Positions 8,394 to 17,232 of a DNA stretch of 49,246 nt are shown piece by piece. Origin of the DNA: an uncultured Bacteroides sp. (lineage in GTDB: Bacteria > Bacteroidota > Bacteroidia > Bacteroidales > Bacteroidaceae); NCBI GenBank assembly GCA_905198575.1, contig CAJKDC010000008.1:1-49246 (forward strand), read 5' to 3'. The notes under the pieces are model-generated. The model ran no database searches, was not told the origin of the DNA, and saw nothing but the letters and a program-made list of their open reading frames with translations. The position numbers and the translations under genes are program-made. How positions within the stretch are numbered: the stretch's first letter is position 1; the number at the start of each line of letters is the position of its first letter.

Positions 8394-9776
8394 ATGAAGA
8401 AACATATTATAGGAATGATGTGTGTAGCTGCTATGTTGAGCAGCTGCCACATCTATAAAGCTTATGATCGTCCCGACTCTGTTAATGCTTCCGGTATTTA
8501 TCGTGATCCGGCTTCGGCTACAGATACGCTGGCTGCTGACACAACTAATTTCGGGAACTTATCATGGAGAGAGATTTTCCGTGATGAAAAACTGCAAGCT
8601 TTGATAGAAGAAGGACTGGCCAACAACGTAGACATGCAGGCTGCTGCCTTACGTGTAGAAGAAGCTAAGGTGATGCTTACTGCTGCCAAACTCTCGTATT
8701 TGCCTTCTATCAATTTGGCCCCTCAAGGTTCGCTCACCAGTATTGGTGACGGAGATTTTGTAAAGGCATATCAGCTTCCTGTTTCTGCAAGTTGGGAAAT
8801 TGATTTGTTTGGCAAGATTCTGAATACCAAGCGTGGCAAAAAAGTTGCTTACGAACAAAGTAAATATTCGGAGCAGGCTGTACGCTCACAGATTATTTGT
8901 GGTATTGCCAACATGTATTATTCTTTATTGATGTTGGACCGTCAGGTAGATATTACAACCCAGACTGCTGCTATTTATAAAGAAAATGTACGTGCAATGG
9001 AGGCTATGAAAATAGCTGGTATGACTACCGAAGCTGCAGTGGCTCAGATGAGAGCTGCGAGCCATCAGGTAGAAGCTTCACTGATGGACCTTAAACGTCA
9101 GGTGCGTGAAACAGAAAACTCAATAGCTGTTTTACTTGCAAAAGCTCCTCAAACAATTGAGCGTACAACATTGGAACAGCAGGTAATGCCAGATGAACTG
9201 GCTGCCGGTGTACCTATGCAGTTGTTGGAAAACCGTCCGGATGTCAAGATTGCTGAGATGAGTTTGGCGGCTGCTTATTACAATACCAATTCGGCTCGTG
9301 CTGCTTTTTATCCGGGTCTGAATATTACGGGTCTTGCAGGATGGACAAACGGCTCGGGTGTATCTGTTGCTAATCCGGGTGAATTTATGTTGCAGGCTTT
9401 AGCTTCATTGGCACAGCCTATTTTTAATAATGGTAAGCTGATTGCGAACTTGAAAGTTTCAAAAGCAGAAGAAAAGATAGCTCAAATGAATTATCAGCAG
9501 ACCATTTTGGAGGCTGGTAAGGAAGTTAGTGATGCTTTGTATTTGTTTGAAACACAGAATAAAAAACTGGTAGAAGACCGTGGACAAGTAGAACAGCTTG
9601 ACAAAGCTGTGACTTATACTAAGGCTTTGTTCCAGAGTGGAGATGCTTCATATTTGGAAATTCTGACTTCTCAGCAGAACTTGTTGAGTGCACAGTTGGC
9701 CGAAGTGGCTGATAATTTCCAGCGGATGCAGGCTGTTATCAATCTCTATAGTGCTTTAGGTGGAGGAAGACAATAA
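8394..9776 (+). CDS. TolC/OprM-like outer membrane efflux lipoprotein (NodT family)
   Basis: Trimeric outer-membrane exit duct for the pump encoded just upstream. Signal sequence with lipobox LSSC places the acylated cysteine at residue 18. Two OEP repeats are visible: about residues 50-240 (KLQALIEEGLANNVDMQAAA and the strand SWEIDLFGKI) and about 255-455 (LLENRPDVKIAEMSLAAAYY, FQSGDASYLEILTSQQNLL). The motif LLENRPDV is characteristic of the NodT subgroup. The length of 460 is normal. The gap to the next gene (LpxA-like) is 24 bases, so it is likely co-transcribed. Confidence 0.94.
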   Translation: MKKHIIGMMCVAAMLSSCHIYKAYDRPDSVNASGIYRDPASATDTLAADTTNFGNLSWREIFRDEKLQALIEEGLANNVDMQAAALRVEEAKVMLTAAKLSYLPSINLAPQGSLTSIGDGDFVKAYQLPVSASWEIDLFGKILNTKRGKKVAYEQSKYSEQAVRSQIICGIANMYYSLLMLDRQVDITTQTAAIYKENVRAMEAMKIAGMTTEAAVAQMRAASHQVEASLMDLKRQVRETENSIAVLLAKAPQTIERTTLEQQVMPDELAAGVPMQLLENRPDVKIAEMSLAAAYYNTNSARAAFYPGLNITGLAGWTNGSGVSVANPGEFMLQALASLAQPIFNNGKLIANLKVSKAEEKIAQMNYQQTILEAGKEVSDALYLFETQNKKLVEDRGQVEQLDKAVTYTKALFQSGDASYLEILTSQQNLLSAQLAEVADNFQRMQAVINLYSALGGGRQ

Positions 9777-9800
9777 TTAACCTTAAAAATAAGAGAAACT

Positions 9801-10568
9801 ATGATTAGTCCTTTAGCTTATGTTGATCCCTCTGCAAAGATAGGGAACAACGTGACCATACATCCTTTTGCCTATATAGACAAGAATGTAGAAATAGGTG
9901 ACGATTGTGTCATCATGCCTTATGCAAGTATCATGAGTGGAGCAAGACTTGGAAAAGGAAATACTGTTTATCAGGGAGCCGTTGTTGCAGCGGTTCCCCA
10001 GGATTTTCATTACAAGGGCGATGAAACTCTGGCTTGCATTGGTGACAATAATGTAATACGGGAAAATTCTGTGATTATTCGTGGTACTTTCCCGGATCAT
10101 GCGACTACGATTGGTAATAATAACTTTATCATGACCGGAGCACGTATTTCACATGATGTAGAGATAGGAAACAACTGTATCATAGGTAACGGTTCACAGG
10201 TATCTGGCAACTGTAAAATCTTTGATAAAGCAATTCTTACCTCAAATGTTCTTATGCAGGGAAATACTCGTCTTGGAAGTTACTCATTGGTACAAGGGGG
10301 CTGTCGTTTTGTAAAAGACATTCCTCCTTATATTGTGGCTGCACATGATCCGGTTGCTTTCTATAGCATTAATATGATTGTGTTGGAACATACCGGTTTT
10401 TCTGAAACAATTATTAAGCACATTGCGCAGGCGTACCGGATTCTGTATAAAGCCAATACATCTGTAAATGATGCATTGAAGCGTATCGAGGAACAGATTC
10501 CTGCTGGTCCTGAAGTACAGAATATTATAGATTTTGTAAGAAGTTCAAAGTTAGGTATTATCAAATAA
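9801..10568 (+). CDS. LpxA-like acyltransferase paralogue with altered active-site surroundings
   Basis: A left-handed beta-helix acyltransferase of 255 residues that aligns without gaps to the canonical LpxA at 25173-25940, at roughly half identity. Hexapeptide repeats fill residues 1-180 and a helical C-terminus follows. His118, equivalent to the catalytic His125 of E. coli LpxA, is kept in ISHD. Several residues conserved in LpxA are changed: His115 to Arg115, His153 of MHQFC to Gln153 (MQGNT), and Arg196-Arg198 of LRRRGF to Glu-His-Thr (LEHTGF). Substrate binding is therefore probably different; it may acylate another nucleotide sugar or have lost lipid A function. It sits 24 bases after the TolC-like gene and 19 before the TetR gene, inside the efflux operon. 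Automatic annotation would probably call it LpxA; I regard that name as doubtful. Confidence 0.85.
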   Translation: MISPLAYVDPSAKIGNNVTIHPFAYIDKNVEIGDDCVIMPYASIMSGARLGKGNTVYQGAVVAAVPQDFHYKGDETLACIGDNNVIRENSVIIRGTFPDHATTIGNNNFIMTGARISHDVEIGNNCIIGNGSQVSGNCKIFDKAILTSNVLMQGNTRLGSYSLVQGGCRFVKDIPPYIVAAHDPVAFYSINMIVLEHTGFSETIIKHIAQAYRILYKANTSVNDALKRIEEQIPAGPEVQNIIDFVRSSKLGIIK

Positions 10569-10587
10569 GTCGAGATAAACAAGTGGT

Positions 10588-11238
10588 ATGACAACAATTG
10601 TAAAGAAACGTCAGAAAGGCGATAAGTCAGAAGTGAGGAAACGTATTCTTGATAAAGCTTCGGAGGCTTTTAAAGTACATGGTATAAAGAGTGTTCACAT
10701 GGATGATTTGGCCGTTTCTTTAGGAATTTCCAAACGTACTATTTATGAATTGTTTCATGACAAGGAGCAACTCTTGCTGGAGGTCGTTATGCGGCACCGT
10801 GAAGAGATGCGTGTTTATGTAGAAGGTATTGCTTCCAGGGCAGAACATGTCCTGGAAGTAATTATTGCCATTTATCGTCGGGAAGCAGAGGACTTCAAGA
10901 CTATTAATCCGCAGTTTTTTAAAGATATGAAAAAATACCCGACGGTATTGGATAAATTGCGGGATAGCAGGAAAGAAGTTGATTCAGAAGCTGTATCTTA
11001 TTTGCAAAAGGGGGTAGAGCAAGGTATCTTCAGAGCTGATATTGATTTCAATATTATTTATAGGGTGATGGCCACGCAGATGGATATTGTTATCAATTCG
11101 GAATTATCTGATGAGTTTCCAATGATTGACATTTATGATGCGGTTATTTTTCTGCATTTACGAGGTATTACTACTGAAAGAGGTCAGCGTATCGTTGATA
11201 ATTTCTTTTTAGAGCTAAAAGAAAAACGCAAGCTTTGA
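10588..11238 (+). CDS. TetR/AcrR family transcriptional regulator
   Basis: A 216-residue one-component regulator. The N-terminal helix-turn-helix is clear (residues about 14-60: KRILDKASEAFKVHGIKSV, then MDDLAVSLGISKRTIYELF and the family's KEQLL). The rest is the all-helical ligand-binding and dimer domain. It is the last gene of the efflux operon, so it most likely represses its own operon and responds to a pump substrate or envelope signal; this is inference from position. The start at 10588 is the first ATG after the preceding stop, and the basic leader KKRQKGDK is common in Bacteroidetes TetR proteins. Confidence 0.9.
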   Translation: MTTIVKKRQKGDKSEVRKRILDKASEAFKVHGIKSVHMDDLAVSLGISKRTIYELFHDKEQLLLEVVMRHREEMRVYVEGIASRAEHVLEVIIAIYRREAEDFKTINPQFFKDMKKYPTVLDKLRDSRKEVDSEAVSYLQKGVEQGIFRADIDFNIIYRVMATQMDIVINSELSDEFPMIDIYDAVIFLHLRGITTERGQRIVDNFFLELKEKRKL

Positions 11239-11267
11239 TTTTAGTGTGATTTTTTCGCCTATCTTTG
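11234..11267 (+). promoter_or_regulatory. Promoter for the SGNH-MBOAT cluster
   Basis: TATCTTTG (11260-11267) fits the -7 consensus; TTTG at 11234-11237, inside the end of the TetR gene, is a possible -33 (spacer 22). It separates this cluster from the efflux operon. Confidence 0.5.
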
Positions 11268-11289
11268 CAACGTTTTTTGGAAAGATAGA

Positions 11290-12651
11290 ATGAACAATAA
11301 AATTTTTTCAACTTTTATTCTGGTCCTGCTTGTGGTGGCAGGACTTTTTGTACTTTACTGCCTGCCTGCTCCTTTTGTAGGAGGTAAGAAGCTGAGGCAT
11401 GTAGATATTTTGTCGGACGTACGTCCTGATGTGGTATTGCCTGTGGATACTGATACAGTAGCATTACCTCCTTTGGTGATTAAACCGGAGTTTGTAGATA
11501 CTTGTAAAACAGGGATGACCTGTATTGAAGATTATGCCGATTCTACAAGCAGGGGGATGTTTCATTTTTATGAATGTCTGATAAACGGTGAGCACTTGAG
11601 ACGTCCTGTCAGAATTGCTTATCTGGGTGATTCGTTTATTGAAGCTGATATTTTAACCGGAGACTTGAGAGAGAAACTCCAGGCTGCATTTGGCGGATGC
11701 GGAGTGGGGTATTTGCCGATTACTTCACGTATAACCGGTTTTAGACAGACCGTAAAACATTCTTTTTCAGGATGGAGTGCTCATTCTGTAATGGATTCTA
11801 CTTATTTTGACCGCTCTCGTCAGGACTTATCCAATCATTATTTTATTCCAACTCCCGGAGCTTATGTTGCTTTTAAGGGTACCAAGCATAAATCCTTTTT
11901 GGATTCGTGTGAAGTTTCATCTTGCTTTTTTTCTGCGAAGGATTCAGTATTGTTGACTTCTCAGATAAATGGTGGTGAAGAAACTCCGCATCATTTGGTA
12001 GCAGACGGACATGTCATGCAAGCTCAGATAATGGGAAGGATGCATGATGTAAAATGGAGGGTACAAGCTGCCGATTCTGCAACTTTCTATGGTGTAGCAC
12101 TAGAAGGTCGGAAAGGTATTGTATTGGATAATCTGTCTTTACGGGGAGGAAGCGGACAACAGTTGTTGAAAGTACCGATGGCTACCTTAAGACAGTTTAA
12201 TAAATTACGTCCATATGATTTGATTATTCTGCAATACGGTTTGAATGTGGCTTCAGCAGAAGTTTCCAACTATAGTTATTATACTGAAGCGATGAAGGAA
12301 GTTGTCACTCATTTGAAAGCTGCATTTCCTGAAGCTTCATTTTTAATTATCGGTGTTGGAGACCGTTGCAACCGTAATGAAGATGGGGAACTTACAACCA
12401 TGCCGGGCATCAAGAATTTGGTCCGTTATCAGCAATTGTTGGCAGCCGAAACCCATGTTGCATTTTGGAATATGTTCCAGGCTATGGGAGGTGAACGCAG
12501 TATGATTCGTATGGTGGAAGAGGGTATGGCGAATTATGATTATACCCATATCAATTTTAAGGGTGGCAAATACTTGGCCGATTTGCTTTTCGAAACACTT
12601 ATGTATGGCAAGGAACAGCATGAAAAACGACTTACTTATGAGAATCAGTAA
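11290..12651 (+). CDS. Membrane-anchored SGNH/GDSL hydrolase-like protein
   Basis: A 453-residue protein with an uncleaved-looking N-terminal helix (about 8-27) and a large periplasmic part. The SGNH blocks are recognisable: GDS with the nucleophile at Ser115 (IAYLGDSFIEADI), a block III-like LQYGLN, and a C-terminal DYTHIN with the Asp-x-x-His pair. Its neighbours are a second SGNH protein and an MBOAT acyltransferase. In O-acetylation systems (AlgI with AlgJ/AlgX, PatA with PatB), such SGNH proteins transfer or remove acetyl on a periplasmic polymer. The acceptor here is not known. It overlaps the next gene by 32 bases from the start I choose for that gene, which implies translational coupling. 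Confidence 0.85.
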   Translation: MNNKIFSTFILVLLVVAGLFVLYCLPAPFVGGKKLRHVDILSDVRPDVVLPVDTDTVALPPLVIKPEFVDTCKTGMTCIEDYADSTSRGMFHFYECLINGEHLRRPVRIAYLGDSFIEADILTGDLREKLQAAFGGCGVGYLPITSRITGFRQTVKHSFSGWSAHSVMDSTYFDRSRQDLSNHYFIPTPGAYVAFKGTKHKSFLDSCEVSSCFFSAKDSVLLTSQINGGEETPHHLVADGHVMQAQIMGRMHDVKWRVQAADSATFYGVALEGRKGIVLDNLSLRGGSGQQLLKVPMATLRQFNKLRPYDLIILQYGLNVASAEVSNYSYYTEAMKEVVTHLKAAFPEASFLIIGVGDRCNRNEDGELTTMPGIKNLVRYQQLLAAETHVAFWNMFQAMGGERSMIRMVEEGMANYDYTHINFKGGKYLADLLFETLMYGKEQHEKRLTYENQ

Positions 12652-13585
12652 ATGGATGCTTTTGGCAATATTGTTGCTTGCTTCTTATATGCATGGATAC
12701 GGGCAGGACAGTATTCCCAAGCCAGCACGCATAGACCGTATGTCGGTCATCGTTCCCAGCAGTGAAGCCATGCAGAAACTGTTCCAGCTGTTACCTGTAG
12801 AGGATGCTATGCCAGATGAGTTTCGGAATGTGAACGAAAATGTAATTGAAGACACGTTTGGAGAACTGTCTTCTTTTTTCAGTAAGCTGAATCAGCCTGA
12901 TAAGATAGTAAGAATTGTGCATATCGGTGATTCACATGTGCGCGGTCATGTTTTCCCATATGTTATGCGTTTGCATTTAGAAGAAGATTTTGGTAAGGAG
13001 GCTGTTGTTGACAAACCACTTACATACCGAACATCGGGGTTGGCAGAAGAAACCGGTAATCCGGGGATTGTTTATCATATCATGGGGGTAAATGGGGCAA
13101 CCTGCGCGTCGTATATCACTCCAGAACGTATGGAAGCAATAGCACAACTCAAACCTGATTTGGTGATTTGTTCTTTTGGAACCAATGAAGCACATGGCTT
13201 TCGCTATTTTTCTGCAGAGCATCGTGCTGCCATGTTGCGTATGACAGGAATGTTACGAGCCGAGAACCCGGAAGTCTGCTTGCTTTTTACGACACCTCCA
13301 GGTGCATATGTAAAACGCCGCCGAGGAAAAAAGCAAATTAATAGGCAGACATCGAAGGTCGTAGATACCCAACTGGAGTTTTGTAAGAAGTATCATCTGG
13401 CAGTGTGGGATATGTATCATATTGTAGGCGGAGAAACAGATGCCTGTACGAATTGGACACGTGCGGGAGTTATCCGAAAAGATGGTATTCATTTTTCACA
13501 TGAAGGATATACGATTCAAGGAAATTTATTACATCAAGCATTTATAAAAGCGTATAATAGTTATGTGGGAGATAGATTGGAGTAA
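12620..13585 (+). CDS. Secreted SGNH/GDSL hydrolase-like protein
   Basis: A 321-residue protein from the ATG at 12620, preceded by AAGGAA six bases upstream; an ATG at 12638 is the alternative. The open frame extends back to 12536 but would lack a signal peptide at its N-terminus. Residues 9-28 form a signal sequence (ISKWMLLAILLLASYMHGYG). SGNH blocks: HIGDSHVRG with Ser105, SFGTNEAHG as block III, and DGIHFSHEGY with the Asp-x-x-His pair. Together with the preceding paralogue and the MBOAT protein it probably handles acetyl groups on an envelope polymer. It overlaps the MBOAT gene by 23 bases. It looks more canonical than the upstream SGNH protein (a full GTN block), so it may be the active esterase or transferase. 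Confidence 0.85.
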   Translation: MKNDLLMRISKWMLLAILLLASYMHGYGQDSIPKPARIDRMSVIVPSSEAMQKLFQLLPVEDAMPDEFRNVNENVIEDTFGELSSFFSKLNQPDKIVRIVHIGDSHVRGHVFPYVMRLHLEEDFGKEAVVDKPLTYRTSGLAEETGNPGIVYHIMGVNGATCASYITPERMEAIAQLKPDLVICSFGTNEAHGFRYFSAEHRAAMLRMTGMLRAENPEVCLLFTTPPGAYVKRRRGKKQINRQTSKVVDTQLEFCKKYHLAVWDMYHIVGGETDACTNWTRAGVIRKDGIHFSHEGYTIQGNLLHQAFIKAYNSYVGDRLE

Positions 13586-15044
13586 GTTCGTTTCTGTATT
13601 ATTATATGATGCAAAGCAACCCATGATTTTCAGCAGTGGCTTGTTCTTGTTTCTTTTTCTGGCATTCAGTCTTGTGTATGGACTTTTACAGAAAAAGACA
13701 ACCTTGCGTTTGCTGTTTGTGACACTGTTTTCGTATTATTTCTATTATAAAAGCAGTGGTATTTATTTTGTTTTGCTCGGTGTGGTGACCGTAACAGACT
13801 TTTTCTTAGCCAGCCGGATGTATATAACCTCTTCTCCTCTTAAAAGAAAGCTGCTGCTCTTTGTGAGTTTACTAGTCAATTTGGGTTTATTGTGTTACTT
13901 TAAGTATACAAATTTCTTTTATGAGATGCTGGCACCGCTTTGGAATGGAGAATTCCATAAGCTGGATATCTTTTTGCCGGTTGGAATATCATTCTTTACC
14001 TTCCAGTCGTTGAGTTACACCCTTGATGTGTACCGTAAAGAGCTGAAGCCGCTGAATAATCTATTGGATTACGCTTTCTTTGTATCCTTTTTCCCACAGC
14101 TGGTTGCAGGACCGATTGTACGTGCCCGCGATTTTATCCCCCAAATCCGAAAGCCGTTGCTGGTAACGGATGAAATGTTTGGGCGTGGTGTCTTCTTTAT
14201 TCTTATTGGCCTGTTTAAGAAAGCGGTTATCTCAGACTATATCAGTATTAATTTTGTAGAAAGAATTTTTGCAAATCCAGCCTTGTATTCTGGTGTGGAA
14301 AATCTTTTCGGAATTTACGGCTATGCCTTGCAGATATATTGCGACTTTTCCGGGTACAGTGACATGGCTATCGGATTGGCGTTGTTGCTGGGATTTCATT
14401 TCCCAATCAACTTCAATTCCCCTTATAAAGCCGATAGTGTAACAGATTTCTGGCACAGATGGCATATATCGTTGTCTACATGGCTTCGTGATTATCTGTA
14501 CATTTCATTGGGAGGAAACCGCAAAGGTAAATTCCGTACGTATATAAATCTGATTCTTACGATGCTTTTAGGAGGATTATGGCATGGAGCCTCCTGGAAT
14601 TTTATCGTATGGGGAGGTTTGCATGGCTTGGCTTTGGCCTTACATAAATTTTTCCGTTCGGTGCTACATCGGCCTAAAACTTACAACAGTCATGGTATCA
14701 AACGTTTCTTTGCCATAGTGTTAACATTCCATTTTGTATGTTTCTGCTGGATATTTTTCCGAAATACCACATTCGAAGCTTCGGTCACTATGATTAAACA
14801 GGTGTTTACAGCATTCCATCCCGAATTGTTTGTACAGCTTGTTACCGGATACTGGAAAGTATTCATGCTTATGGGCATAGGATTTGTGTTGCACTGGCTG
14901 CCTGATGCATGGGAACAAAAAGCTTGTAAACTGGTTACAGTTACTCCACTGGTAGGTAAAGCATTATTGCTTTTGGCTTTAATTTATCTGGTAATACAAG
15001 TGAAAAGTAGCGATATACAGCCTTTCATTTACTTCCAATTCTGA
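13563..15044 (+). CDS. MBOAT family O-acyltransferase (AlgI/DltB/PatA type)
   Basis: Polytopic membrane acyltransferase that moves an acyl group (in relatives, acetyl from acetyl-CoA) across the inner membrane to a periplasmic acceptor. It has 493 residues with about ten to twelve hydrophobic segments. Family signatures are intact: FFPQLVAGPIVRARDFIPQI, YCDFSGYSDMAIGLALLLGF, FWHRWHISLSTWLRDYLYI (His298 and His301) and LWHGASWNFIVWGGLHG with the invariant His341. The start is ATG at 13563, inside the end of the SGNH gene. It is the last gene of the cluster and is followed by a strong two-way terminator. Alginate genes are absent, so the acceptor is probably another exopolysaccharide, lipopolysaccharide or peptidoglycan. 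Confidence 0.92.
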   Translation: MWEIDWSKFVSVLLYDAKQPMIFSSGLFLFLFLAFSLVYGLLQKKTTLRLLFVTLFSYYFYYKSSGIYFVLLGVVTVTDFFLASRMYITSSPLKRKLLLFVSLLVNLGLLCYFKYTNFFYEMLAPLWNGEFHKLDIFLPVGISFFTFQSLSYTLDVYRKELKPLNNLLDYAFFVSFFPQLVAGPIVRARDFIPQIRKPLLVTDEMFGRGVFFILIGLFKKAVISDYISINFVERIFANPALYSGVENLFGIYGYALQIYCDFSGYSDMAIGLALLLGFHFPINFNSPYKADSVTDFWHRWHISLSTWLRDYLYISLGGNRKGKFRTYINLILTMLLGGLWHGASWNFIVWGGLHGLALALHKFFRSVLHRPKTYNSHGIKRFFAIVLTFHFVCFCWIFFRNTTFEASVTMIKQVFTAFHPELFVQLVTGYWKVFMLMGIGFVLHWLPDAWEQKACKLVTVTPLVGKALLLLALIYLVIQVKSSDIQPFIYFQF

Positions 15045-15061
15045 TTGGCGAATTATATTTG

Positions 15062-15118
15062 AAAAAAGGATAGCCTATAAGATGACAATTACATCATTTC
15101 TATAGGCTATCCTTTTTT
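15062..15118. terminator. Bidirectional intrinsic terminator
   Basis: An 18-bp perfect stem (15062-15079 with 15101-15118) with six A on one side and six T on the other, loop of 21. It lies between the convergent MBOAT gene and the small outer membrane protein gene and can serve both. Confidence 0.9.
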
Positions 15119-15147
15119 ATGTTGAACTTGAAATATCCAGATAAGGG

Positions 15148-15636
15148 TTAGAAATAAAAACCAAATCCGATTTTGAATCCCAGTTCACTGTAATGGCTGA
15201 TGTCTTTAAAACTCAAGTCATAATAAACAGCAGGCTCTATCGTGATATTTTTCCCGAGAAAGAATGCATATCCGATTTCCGGAGTCAGACAGTAAAGGTG
15301 TTCTTTTTGACCCGATCCAGACAGGTATTTATAGGCCATTCCCAACCCGCCGTATATACCACAGCTGTCAAAATAATAACGGCCTTGAGCACCAATGGTT
15401 GTAGCATCCATTCCGTGTTCTACATAATTCCCTTTGAAGTTGAGTAAAATTGCTACATTGTCGGCAACAAAAGCACCCCCATTCATCGAAAATCCGAATT
15501 TTGTTCCTTCGTATTTGCTATGTGAAAGTCCCAGGCCGGTAAGCGAAGCATTTGCATACCATTTTCCTTTTTCAAATTGTGCGTATGCACCTACGGTCGT
15601 AAAGAGGACGACCATCAACATGATTACTTTTTTCAT
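15148..15636 (-). CDS. Small outer membrane beta-barrel protein
   Basis: A 162-residue protein with a signal peptide (MKKVIMLMVVLFTTVGAYA, cut before Q) and alternating aromatic/hydrophobic strands typical of an eight-stranded OmpA/OmpX-like barrel. Examples are KWYANASLTGLGLSHSKYEG, YFDSCGIYGGLGMAYKYL, TIEPAVYYDLSF and the final FKIGFGFYF, which ends in Phe as expected for BAM recognition. Exact function is unknown; such barrels are often annotated as porin family or outer membrane beta-barrel domain proteins. It starts 30 bases after the stop of the CstA gene in the same direction, with no terminator between, so it may share that transcript. Confidence 0.8.
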   Translation of the reverse strand: MKKVIMLMVVLFTTVGAYAQFEKGKWYANASLTGLGLSHSKYEGTKFGFSMNGGAFVADNVAILLNFKGNYVEHGMDATTIGAQGRYYFDSCGIYGGLGMAYKYLSGSGQKEHLYCLTPEIGYAFFLGKNITIEPAVYYDLSFKDISHYSELGFKIGFGFYF

Positions 15637-15666
15637 ACGTATATTTTTAGGATTAAAGATTAATTT

Positions 15667-17106
15667 TTAGATAGTGCGTTTATCGGTAAAGCGGCGATAC
15701 CAACTTATGAACCATACAACCGCAATGATGACACATACGAATCCACCTATATAAGCAGTAGTCTCAGGCAATGCCAATCCTTCGGGGGCAATGAGAATAT
15801 AAGTGGAACATACGCTAGTCATGAATAAAGCCGGAATGAGGGCTACCCAGAAATTCAGCTTCGATTTAACAAGATAAACCGTAATGGTCCATAAGGTAAA
15901 TACAGCCAGCGTCTGATTGCACCAGGCAAAATATCTCCAGATGATTTTAAATCCTTCTGCATCGCTAAAACTATATACCAGAATGCCGATAGTAGCCAGG
16001 AAGACAGGAATAGAGATAGCCAGACGTTTGGTGATGCTATGCTGTTCGATATGGGAAAAATCGGCAATAATCAGACGGGCCGAGCGTAATGCTGTGTCAC
16101 CGCTGGTTATCGGAGCAGCAACAATACCCAGAATAGCCAGAAAACCGCCGATGGTTCCCAGCCATTCATTGGAAATAAGGGTTGCAACTTTTGCTCCCGA
16201 ATAGGCCATGCCGGATGCCTGATCGATTATTCCGTTTTCGCCAAAGAAGCAGGTTGCCGCTGCTGCCCAAATTAGTGCTACAATTCCTTCGGTAACCATT
16301 GCGCCGTAGAAGATGGGACGGCAATGCTTTTCATTTGTGATGCATCGGGCCATAAGAGGAGACTGGGTGGCATGGAAACCACTGATTGCTCCACATGCAA
16401 TGGAGATGAACATCATAGGGAAAATTGGATTCTTTTCATACTTGGTACCGAATCCGTTCCATATTTCGGGCAGGTCTGGTTGCTGTACATACAGCATAAC
16501 CAGTATACCTACTGCCATGAAAAGTAGTGCCAGTGCGAATAGCGGATAAATGCGTCCGATGATTTTATCGATGGGCAGCATGGTAGCCAGTACGTAGTAA
16601 ATGAAGATAACAATCATCCAAAAGTAGATATTCAGATTATCTGGAGTCATACCGGCCAGAAGTTCTGCTGGCCCGGATACAAATACAGCACCTACCAGCA
16701 CCATGAGCAAGATGGTGAAAATACAGGCAATATTACGGGTGCGGTTACCCAAGAAACGGCCGATAAGCTCCGGAAGACTTTCGCCGCCATAGCGAAGAGA
16801 TAAAGCTCCCGAAAAGAAGTCGTGCATGGCACCTGCAAAAATAGTCCCGAAAACAATCCATAGATAAGAAGCTGTTCCGAACTGAGCCCCCATAATAGCC
16901 CCGAAGATAGGGCCGAGTCCGGCAATATTCAGAAACTGAATCATAAAAATTTTCCAGGTGGGCAGTGGGAGATAATCTACTCCGTCCTGTTTGGAAATGG
17001 CCGGTGTGGGCCGGCTTGCGTCGGGAAGAAACATACGGTCTACTATTTTCCCGTAAACGAAATACCCTGCAATAAGTAATAAGAGGGCAATGGTAAATGT
17101 TATCAT
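15667..17106 (-). CDS. cstA: CstA-type carbon starvation / peptide transporter
   Basis: Inner-membrane transporter of the CstA family, linked in enterobacteria to uptake of peptides and pyruvate during carbon limitation. The 479 residues form many hydrophobic segments. The conserved N-terminal block is present (DYLPLPTWKIFMIQFLNIAG, then GLGPIFGAIMGAQFG and MHDFFSGALSLRYGGESLPE), and so is the later MARCITNEK region. E. coli CstA is about 700 residues; this is the short form common in Bacteroidetes, not a truncation by frameshift. It is transcribed divergently from the GHL10 gene, with -7 motifs of the two genes 21 bases apart. Confidence 0.9.
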   Translation of the reverse strand: MITFTIALLLLIAGYFVYGKIVDRMFLPDASRPTPAISKQDGVDYLPLPTWKIFMIQFLNIAGLGPIFGAIMGAQFGTASYLWIVFGTIFAGAMHDFFSGALSLRYGGESLPELIGRFLGNRTRNIACIFTILLMVLVGAVFVSGPAELLAGMTPDNLNIYFWMIVIFIYYVLATMLPIDKIIGRIYPLFALALLFMAVGILVMLYVQQPDLPEIWNGFGTKYEKNPIFPMMFISIACGAISGFHATQSPLMARCITNEKHCRPIFYGAMVTEGIVALIWAAAATCFFGENGIIDQASGMAYSGAKVATLISNEWLGTIGGFLAILGIVAAPITSGDTALRSARLIIADFSHIEQHSITKRLAISIPVFLATIGILVYSFSDAEGFKIIWRYFAWCNQTLAVFTLWTITVYLVKSKLNFWVALIPALFMTSVCSTYILIAPEGLALPETTAYIGGFVCVIIAVVWFISWYRRFTDKRTI

Positions 17107-17177
17107 AGCTTTGTGTTTTTGAGTTTTTTATTGCACAGCAGTTTTATGCCAGCGGTTAAACAGTTTTATTGTGTAAG

Positions 17178-17185
17178 CAAAAATA
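17178..17185 (-). promoter_or_regulatory. -7 motif of cstA
   Basis: TATTTTTG on the minus strand, 71 bases before the cstA ATG; no good -33 seen. Confidence 0.4.
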
Positions 17186-17206
17186 AAGAATTAAATGAAT
17201 ACTTTG

Positions 17207-17214
17207 TATATTTG
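17207..17214 (+). promoter_or_regulatory. -7 motif of the first GHL10 gene
   Basis: TATATTTG, 18 bases before the ATG at 17233. This excludes the longer open frame starting at 17113, since that start would lie upstream of the predicted transcript. Confidence 0.5.
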
Positions 17215-17232
17215 TCGGCTAATTTAAAGAAT

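Noticed and set aside
12536..12619. Extended N-terminus of the second SGNH protein
   Set aside because: The extra 28 residues overlap the upstream gene, and the signal peptide begins only after 12620.
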